A stretch of 5,288 bases of DNA from an uncultured Acidobacteriota bacterium (GTDB taxonomy: Bacteria > Acidobacteriota > Vicinamibacteria > Vicinamibacterales > UBA8438), in the NCBI GenBank assembly GCA_937888665.1, contig CALBET010001095.1:1-5288 (forward strand), given 5' to 3'. A program made the translations under genes and the position numbers. Below the pieces are notes generated by a model. The model saw nothing but the letters and a program-made list of their open reading frames with translations, searched no databases and had not been told where the DNA came from. Positions 1 to 4,367 of the stretch are shown piece by piece; the stretch's first letter is position 1; every line of letters begins with the position of its first letter.

Positions 1-179
1 AACACCACCATCACCGGGTTGACCGCGCCGTTGGCGGCCAAGACCAGACGCTCAAGAGCCGGGTACCGCTGCACCACTTCCCGCAACGCACCGTCGACCG
101 TCGTCGCGGCCACATCGACGGCACTGACCCCCGCGACGCGCTCGGCCAACAGCGCAGGAAAGCGAACCCTGACGCTCAT
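1..179 (-). CDS. MoaD/ThiS-family sulfur-carrier protein (partial, C-terminus off window)
   Basis: This small ubiquitin-fold protein probably acts as the sulfur carrier for pterin-dithiolene (molybdopterin) synthesis in the cytoplasm. Only the first 59 residues are in the window, read from the ATG at 179. The translation begins MSVRVRFPALLAERV, continues with VDGALREVVQRYPALERLV around residues 28-46, and reaches NPVMVV at the edge. This matches the family layout: a first beta-strand, a helix 'alREvvqrYPaLe', then the strand before the usual 'N..' segment. The diagnostic C-terminal Gly-Gly lies outside the window. Family members are about 80-95 residues, so roughly two thirds is visible. The start overlaps the stop of the upstream AOR gene (ATGA), there is no good ribosome binding site of its own, and translational coupling is therefore likely. 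A ThiS-type carrier for thiamine is the alternative, but the AOR neighbour favours a pterin role. Confidence 0.72.
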   Translation of the reverse strand, partial: MSVRVRFPALLAERVAGVSAVDVAATTVDGALREVVQRYPALERLVLAANGAVNPVMVV

Positions 180-2020
180 GTCGATCGGGCCGCGATCGCG
201 TCAATCTCTTTGTCGAAGACGGCCCAGACGCGCGTGCTCAAGGCGTCGAAGAACGAACGCGTGATGAACGGGGGGATCAGCAGGGCGGGGTTCGGACGGT
301 CGAACACCTCGCCTGGCATCGTGTAGTCGGCGTGCTCAAACCCCTGCCTGCGCTCGAGCCACAGCGCGTGGATGAACGCGCGGCGGGTGGCGGCCAGCAG
401 GTCGTCTTTGGACACCCGCAGCCCGAGCTCATCGGCGATCACCTGCGGCGCGAGGTCGATCGGCAGCCCCGCGAACTTGCAGATACCGAGCAGGTCGTCG
501 CGCACGAAATAGAGACCGCGCTCGGTGATCGCCTTGGTCCAGTAGTCGACCGAGGTGTCCTGCTCGAGTGCGAGCAGCATGTAGGTGGCCATCGACATGT
601 GGCCACCCGCGATCGCCCAGGGATAGCCCGGGTTGGAATCGGGAATGTAGGCCGGCAGCTCCAGGCCCTTGCAGTGCATCGCATAGCCCGGCTCACCCAG
701 GGACTCGGCGAGCCGCTTCACGCCATGGCCAATCTCCGGACAGCGACCGGTGCCCGTCCACTCGATGAGCTCGGCCACCTTGTCCGCCTGGCCGAACCGC
801 GCGCCGTTCAGAATCGGCGCGTCGGGATGTCGCTCGTTGTAGTCGAGCACATACCCCAGCGTGGTGCCGATCGAGATCGAGTCCATCCCGAGCTGATCCA
901 CCTTGGCGACGAGCGGCCACACGGCGTGTGGGTCGTCGATCCCCAGGTTGGTCGACAGCAGGTTGAGCGGCTCGTAGTCAAACTTGGCGCGGTAGGCGCC
1001 GCGGCTGCCATCGTCCCGCTTCTCGTAGATGTTCTTGTGACAGTTGATGCCGCACTTGAAACAGGACTCGGCCTTGACCACGAACTCCGGTTCCACCACG
1101 CTGCGGAACAGCAGCTCCGGCCGGCCATCGCCGGACGGCCGGAAGTTACGCTGTGGCACGAAATGGAACTTTTCGAGCGGTTCGTAGTTCGCCCACGTGC
1201 CGCCGAGCCCACCGCGGGCCGGCTCGCGGAACTTGCGCGAGCCGGGACCGGTGGCGATCTCCTTGTTGATCTCCCGAACCGACGCCGCCGGTTTCACGAC
1301 CCGATCCGGGGCCTGCGCTACGATCCCGATCAGCTGCTTCGAGCCCATGACACCGCCCATGCCACCGCGACCCGCCCATCGACACTTGTCGTCACCGGTC
1401 TTGAGCAGGTTCTCCGTGCTGAGCGCGACCGCGGCGTAGTAGCAGTGCAGGTAGGACTCGCCGGCGGGACCGATGACGGCGAAGTGCGCGTCGGGGTAGT
1501 CGGGTTGCAGCGTCTTGATCTTCTGGTAGCACGCCTGGCCCAGTAACGCGTCCGCGGGCCGGAGTTCCGCGACCGGGTCGCCCCCGCTCTCATCGGCGCG
1601 AATGACCAGCAGGACCGGGTCCGGGGCGCGTCCGGTCACGACGATCTCGTCCGTACCGGTCCACTTCAGCTTGCTGCCGAACTTGCCGCTGCCGGCCGAC
1701 CACATCGCCGACGGCAACCCGGCGTTCGACACCTTGAGCGGGCTGTAGGCCGAGAAGTACGTACGCAGGCCGGTCATGACGTTGCTGCCCGTCAGGAGAC
1801 CGGTGTTGATGATCAGCGGGCTGGTTGCCGCGTAGGGATCGGTGACGTCGAAGGCGGCGAGCTGCTGGAACGACCGCCCGAAGCCGCCGAGCACATCTTC
1901 CAGGTTGCGGCACGGCTCCTCCGACCAGCGGAGCGTGCCTGCCGACAGGTCAACCCTCAGCCGGCGGTACAGCACCCCCGACGGGTCGTCCACAGCGTCG
2001 GCCTGACCGATTATACGCAT
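176..2020 (-). CDS. Aldehyde:ferredoxin oxidoreductase family protein (tungsten/molybdenum bis-pterin enzyme)
   Basis: This is a cytoplasmic oxidoreductase of the AOR family. Known members oxidise aldehydes to carboxylic acids with a tungsten (sometimes molybdenum) bis-pterin centre and pass electrons to ferredoxin. At 614 residues it has the normal length (about 600-620). The N-terminal pterin-binding domain spans roughly residues 15-235 and includes the hallmark GRGGMGGVMGSK at 217-228. The [4Fe-4S] ligands are visible as C320, C323 and C327 (CFKCGINC) and C514 in DLLGIC. Both DxxG(L/I/M)(C/D) pterin motifs are present, at D375-D380 (DQLGMD) and D509-C514. E350 (in FDYEPLNLL) and H449 (before CKGLELPAY) align by context with the active-site Glu and His of Pyrococcus AOR. 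The usual 'PAYDPR' reads PAYIPDSNPGYP here, so substrate range may differ. No clear Shine-Dalgarno precedes the ATG at 2020, and GTG starts at residues 10 or 16 are possible. A MoaD-like gene overlaps its end. The exact substrate cannot be predicted. Confidence 0.93.
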   Translation of the reverse strand: MRIIGQADAVDDPSGVLYRRLRVDLSAGTLRWSEEPCRNLEDVLGGFGRSFQQLAAFDVTDPYAATSPLIINTGLLTGSNVMTGLRTYFSAYSPLKVSNAGLPSAMWSAGSGKFGSKLKWTGTDEIVVTGRAPDPVLLVIRADESGGDPVAELRPADALLGQACYQKIKTLQPDYPDAHFAVIGPAGESYLHCYYAAVALSTENLLKTGDDKCRWAGRGGMGGVMGSKQLIGIVAQAPDRVVKPAASVREINKEIATGPGSRKFREPARGGLGGTWANYEPLEKFHFVPQRNFRPSGDGRPELLFRSVVEPEFVVKAESCFKCGINCHKNIYEKRDDGSRGAYRAKFDYEPLNLLSTNLGIDDPHAVWPLVAKVDQLGMDSISIGTTLGYVLDYNERHPDAPILNGARFGQADKVAELIEWTGTGRCPEIGHGVKRLAESLGEPGYAMHCKGLELPAYIPDSNPGYPWAIAGGHMSMATYMLLALEQDTSVDYWTKAITERGLYFVRDDLLGICKFAGLPIDLAPQVIADELGLRVSKDDLLAATRRAFIHALWLERRQGFEHADYTMPGEVFDRPNPALLIPPFITRSFFDALSTRVWAVFDKEIDAIAARST

Positions 2021-2315
2021 CGATAAACCACGATATCACGCTCAACGGGCACCCGTGTCCGCCCCACTATCGGCGGCGACGCCGGCCGACGGGGCTCAGG
2101 CCGCCTCGGGCGTGTATCTGAACGACGACCGCTGGTTCATCACGAACGAGACGGGCGAACTGGTCATCGCCCGCTTCACACCGGGCATCGGAAGGACGGT
2201 ATCGATGGGGCACCCGACGCTCGCAACGTCCCGAGCGGCCATCCTCCCTGCTGACGACATTGTCCCTGGTAGATCGTGCGGGACAGGCGTCGCCGGTGCC
2301 GGCCGTCCCTCGTGA
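2007..2315 (+). pseudogene. Probable remnant of a PQQ-like beta-propeller protein C-terminus
   Basis: A plus-strand frame is open from 2007 (after a TGA at 2004) to a TGA at 2313-2315, with a possible GTG start at 2055. From about 2109 it reads YLNDDRWFITNETGELVIARFTP, given here split: YLNDDRWFIT then NETGELVIARFTP. This resembles the end of secreted PQQ-binding-like beta-propeller proteins, where a line such as 'lf.fNekGELiiArltPkGyeEi' precedes 'vvWsHPafA...yaRndeeivc'. A weak echo of the second block follows (MGHPTLATSR...DDIV), but the spacing between the two blocks seems shortened and the last residues look random. There is no signal peptide, no propeller upstream, and no ribosome binding site. 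I infer a decayed fragment of a larger gene. A genuine short protein of 86 residues from the GTG is the alternative. The rest of 2021-2359 holds nothing else I can recognise. Confidence 0.42.
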
Positions 2316-2359
2316 CTATCACGGCCTTCGGATGTCGCCCGGTGGCTCGTGTGCCGTAG

Positions 2360-2860
2360 CTATTTCACTCTGGGAAAGTGAATGGACATGACGTTCATGC
2401 CGGCCGGATCGACCTGGCTCCACCAGTGCGCGACGCCCTCGGGCACCATGAAGAAGTCGCCCGGCGCGAGCGTGCGCGGGATGCCGCCTTCGATCCCCTT
2501 GCCGGAGAGGTTTGGGCCGTTTCGCGTTGCCTCGACGATGGTCCCCCCGGTCACCATCGTGCCGCCACCGTCGATCACGTAAAACATCTCGGCGTCGGCG
2601 TCGTGCAGCGACGCCGCCTGTGGCTGGTTCGTCCGATGTTCCACGTTCACGGAGTACGGACTATTGGGGCCGGCGAGCGTAAAGACGCGGGCCGAGGCGT
2701 TCGGGCGTTCGTCGCCAAGCCGGGCAATGGCGGCATGGAGCTCCGCCGCGTTCATGGCGGTGCCTTTGGTGAGATCGGTCGGCGGCGGCGTGGCGGCCCG
2801 TTGCGTCCACACGGTCCCGGTCAACAGCAGCAGCACACCCGTAGTCGCGAGTATTCGCAT
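2360..2860 (-). CDS. Exported cupin-domain protein
   Basis: This is a small single-domain cupin of 166 residues that is probably exported. The N-terminus MRILATTGVLLLLTGTVWTQ is a typical Sec signal peptide, with cleavage likely near residues 19-23. The double-stranded beta-helix core covers about residues 60-164. Motif 1 is SLHDADAEMFYVIDGGG, with H86, E91 and G98. The second His of the classical HxH is replaced by A88. Motif 2 is PGDFFMVPEGVAHWW, with G134, P140, G142 and H145. H86, E91 and H145 are the likely metal ligands. A segment VTGGTIVEA followed by GIEGG is typical of a subfamily of small bacterial cupins whose substrate is unknown. The ATG at 2860 was chosen because it gives the signal peptide and sits 5 bases after a strong GGGAGG; the same frame stays open upstream to 3109 but encodes an arginine-rich sequence without likeness to proteins. 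The gene follows the methyltransferase gene by 23 bases, so the two are probably co-transcribed. No specific enzyme activity can be assigned. Confidence 0.87.
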   Translation of the reverse strand: MRILATTGVLLLLTGTVWTQRAATPPPTDLTKGTAMNAAELHAAIARLGDERPNASARVFTLAGPNSPYSVNVEHRTNQPQAASLHDADAEMFYVIDGGGTMVTGGTIVEATRNGPNLSGKGIEGGIPRTLAPGDFFMVPEGVAHWWSQVDPAGMNVMSIHFPRVK

Positions 2861-2865
2861 GTGAA

Positions 2866-2871
2866 CCTCCC
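2866..2871 (-). promoter_or_regulatory. Ribosome binding site of the cupin gene
   Basis: GGGAGG on the minus strand, 5 bases before the ATG at 2860. It decides the start of the cupin gene against the longer frame and lies in the 23-base gap after the frame-restored end of the methyltransferase gene. Confidence 0.8.
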
Positions 2872-2883
2872 TGACGGCGAATC

Positions 2884-3069
2884 TTAACGCTGGATCTGCC
2901 CCGTGGTCTTGATCTGGTACCACGCGGTCAGGCCCGGGTCGCGGAGCACGCCGAAGATCTGCTCCCGATCCCGCCAGATTGCAGTGCTGGCTACGTCGAT
3001 GCCCGCGAGGTCGCAGTAGACGAGCGCGAAGGCTACCGCGTATTGCGCCGGCATTCGCGGGTCGTAACC
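2884..3069 (-). pseudogene. Out-of-frame C-terminal 61 codons of the methyltransferase-fold gene
   Basis: On the minus strand, in the frame one base off the main methyltransferase frame, the codons from 3069 down to the TAA at 2884-2886 read GYDPRMPAQYAVAFALVYC, then DLAGIDVASTAIWRDREQ, then IFGVLRDPGLTAWYQIK and TTGQIQR. This is protein-like (balanced composition, amphipathic helices), whereas the main frame degenerates to AVTTRECRRNTR and stops at 3033. It continues the preceding helix AAVWIAEEDARYDDIASA naturally; a 'VWI...A.yDD...G' helix followed by 'aGIDv....iWRDR' is a pattern I recall from C-terminal domains of other bacterial exported proteins. Adding back one G in the GCGGTT stretch (to give GCG GGT TAC) joins the two parts into 465 codons. 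The restored end lies 23 bases before the cupin start. There is no independent start signal, so this is a displaced gene end and not a separate gene. It may be a real mutation or a sequencing/assembly error. Confidence 0.78.
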
Positions 3070-4280
3070 GCCGAGGCGATGTCGTCGTATCTCGCGTCCT
3101 CTTCCGCAATCCAGACAGCCGCCTGCTCCAGGCCGTGGAGACGCGGTACGTAGAGCGCGGGTGAATCGGCCACGTTATAGGTGCCCGCCTGCATACGGTG
3201 CATCAGCGCGTCGAGGGCCGGTAGGCTCGACGGCGCCGCCATGGTCAGACGGTCGCCCGACCCGGGGGCGCGCCGCGTCCGCTGGCGTCCCACGGACCGC
3301 ACCGCCCAATCGCGCGCCTCGCCATCAAACAGTCGGATGGCGGCGTCCCGACGCGACACCATGTCGCGCGTGTCGCGCCCTCCGTCGGCCGCATGAAAGG
3401 ACATTCCCGCCGGCATCGTCACGAGAAGCCGGTCGTCACTCAGGTTGCGGATCCGGACCGTGACCCCGGTGTCGCCGTCGCCGACCGCCTCGGCTTCGAC
3501 CAGGCCGCCCTCGACCGCGTCGAGCAGATCGATGTTGATGATGGGGTCGCCCGGCACCGTCGCGTCACCCGCCGCCTTCAGAATAAAGAGGTGCTGCCCC
3601 GGCAGAAACTCCAGCAGGTCGACCAGTGCGAACCCGGCGGGGAGCCACTCGGCCAGCACCTGGCGCACCGACATGGCATGGTCCGCTTTCAGGTGGTCGC
3701 CGGTCCCATCCTCGACGCGATACTCGAGCAACGCCACCTGCCCGCCCGGCGCCAGAGACCGGTGCATACCGGCCAGCATCGCCTCGTACTCCGACATCTC
3801 GTGATACACGTCGGCCAGGATGATCCAGTCGATCTCGCCCTCGGGAAGCTTCGGATCATCGGCCTCGCTGAGCACCGGGACGATACCGGTGATCCCGTCA
3901 CCCTCCGCGTGTCCCGCCATGATCTCGAGCATCTCGGGCTGGATGTCGACGCAGTACACACGTCCCTCACCCCCCACCCGCACCGCCATTCGGCGTGCGT
4001 AGTAGCCGGACCCGCAGCCAATATCAGCCACCACGTCGCCCGCCTCGAGGGCCATGGCGTCGAGCACGGCTTCCGGTTGTTCCTCGTCGACCCGCTCCTC
4101 CCGCTCGAGCCACGGCGCGCCCTGGAAACTCATGAAGTCCGCCGGCACCCGGTGTCGCTCGGCCCGGTCCGGCTCCTGGGCCTGGGTCGGCGACACGACG
4201 CCAAGCGGACCGCACAGCGCCGCCAACGCCAACACCAGGACCTGCTTCGCGCTGAGCCGCGTCGGCGCGTGAATTCCCAT
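3033..4280 (-). CDS. Exported SAM-dependent methyltransferase-fold protein with C-terminal extension (frameshifted near its end)
   Basis: From the ATG at 4280 this gives 415 residues to the in-frame TAG. Residues 1-35 form a Sec signal peptide: basic RLSAK, then a VLVLALAALCGPLGVV core, cleavage probably near TQA-QEP; the Cys is not in a lipobox. A class I SAM methyltransferase domain follows (about 50-236). Motif I is VVADIGCGSGYY (83-94), the acidic post-I loop is VYCVDIQPEML (108-118), then DWIILADVYHEM (151-162), LAPGGQVALLEYR (176-188) and the last strand pair GFALVDLLEF/HLFILKA. The segment FQGAPWLEREERVDEEQP (52-69) recalls exported methyltransferase-like proteins of environmental bacteria. 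Residues 245-400 form a separate extension: a beta-rich part (TVRIRNLSDDRLLVTMPAGM) then a helix (AAVWIAEEDARYDD). After residue 404 the frame is lost. The start at 4280 was chosen over 4331 because of the GGGGAG site and because a promoter candidate lies inside the longer version. Substrate unknown; whether it methylates anything outside the cytoplasm is doubtful. Confidence 0.85.
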   Translation of the reverse strand: MGIHAPTRLSAKQVLVLALAALCGPLGVVSPTQAQEPDRAERHRVPADFMSFQGAPWLEREERVDEEQPEAVLDAMALEAGDVVADIGCGSGYYARRMAVRVGGEGRVYCVDIQPEMLEIMAGHAEGDGITGIVPVLSEADDPKLPEGEIDWIILADVYHEMSEYEAMLAGMHRSLAPGGQVALLEYRVEDGTGDHLKADHAMSVRQVLAEWLPAGFALVDLLEFLPGQHLFILKAAGDATVPGDPIINIDLLDAVEGGLVEAEAVGDGDTGVTVRIRNLSDDRLLVTMPAGMSFHAADGGRDTRDMVSRRDAAIRLFDGEARDWAVRSVGRQRTRRAPGSGDRLTMAAPSSLPALDALMHRMQAGTYNVADSPALYVPRLHGLEQAAVWIAEEDARYDDIASAVTTRECRRNTR

Positions 4281-4287
4281 GTCGACT

Positions 4288-4293
4288 CTCCCC
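4288..4293 (-). promoter_or_regulatory. Ribosome binding site of the methyltransferase-fold gene
   Basis: GGGGAG on the minus strand, 7 bases before the ATG at 4280. It supports the start at the signal peptide (MGIHAPTRLS) and not the upstream ATGs at 4295 and 4331. Confidence 0.72.
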
Positions 4294-4302
4294 ATGTGGT
4301 GC

Positions 4303-4331
4303 AGCATAGGTCGAGCCGGAACCTGAATCAA
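4303..4331 (-). promoter_or_regulatory. Sigma-70-like promoter candidate for the methyltransferase-cupin operon
   Basis: Reading the minus strand, a -35 like TTGATT (4331-4326) and a -10 like TATGCT (4308-4303) are separated by exactly 17 bases. Each matches four of six consensus positions. Transcription would begin near 4296-4297, giving a short leader of about 16 bases that contains the GGGGAG site. It lies inside the longest possible reading frame of the gene, which argues for the downstream ATG at 4280. Confidence 0.48.
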
Positions 4332-4367
4332 ACGGGTGATAGGCTGGTCCGAGCCTTCAGGATGCCC

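Larger units (their letters stand above)
4281..4361. promoter_or_regulatory. Divergent intergenic region
   Basis: About 81 bases separate the methyltransferase-fold gene (minus) from the aminotransferase-fold gene (plus), so start signals for both directions must lie here or just inside the genes. A minus-strand promoter candidate is described separately. In the plus direction I see only a weak AT-richer patch (GTGATAGGCT, 4335-4345) without a convincing -35, so no plus-strand promoter is called. Confidence 0.55.

Noticed and set aside
332..1546. A long plus-strand open frame (404 codons) lying entirely opposite the AOR gene.
   Set aside because: It is a shadow of high-GC codon use in the AOR gene: its composition is rich in Arg, Val, Ala and His, no domain is recognisable, and the opposite strand carries all AOR motifs.
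2294..2305. A GCCGG-TG-CCGGC inverted repeat between the convergent frames as a bidirectional terminator.
   Set aside because: The loop is too short, there is no T-run, and such repeats are frequent by chance in GC-rich DNA.
2364..2382. A hairpin TTCACT-CTGGGAA-AGTGAA at the end of the cupin gene as a terminator.
   Set aside because: The stem is only 6 AT-containing pairs, overlaps the last codons, and is not followed by a T-run on either strand.
3033..3090. Programmed -1 ribosomal frameshifting in the methyltransferase-fold gene.
   Set aside because: The overlap region has no X-XXY-YYZ slippery heptamer and no obvious stimulatory structure; a simple one-base deletion explains the data better.
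2861..3109. An 83-codon in-frame upstream extension of the cupin gene.
   Set aside because: It is Arg/Pro-rich without likeness to proteins, overlaps the end of the methyltransferase-fold gene, and would bury the clear signal peptide; the ATG at 2860 has a strong ribosome binding site.
4281..4331. A 17-residue N-terminal extension of the methyltransferase-fold protein.
   Set aside because: The promoter candidate and the GGGGAG site lie within it, and the signal peptide begins at the ATG at 4280.
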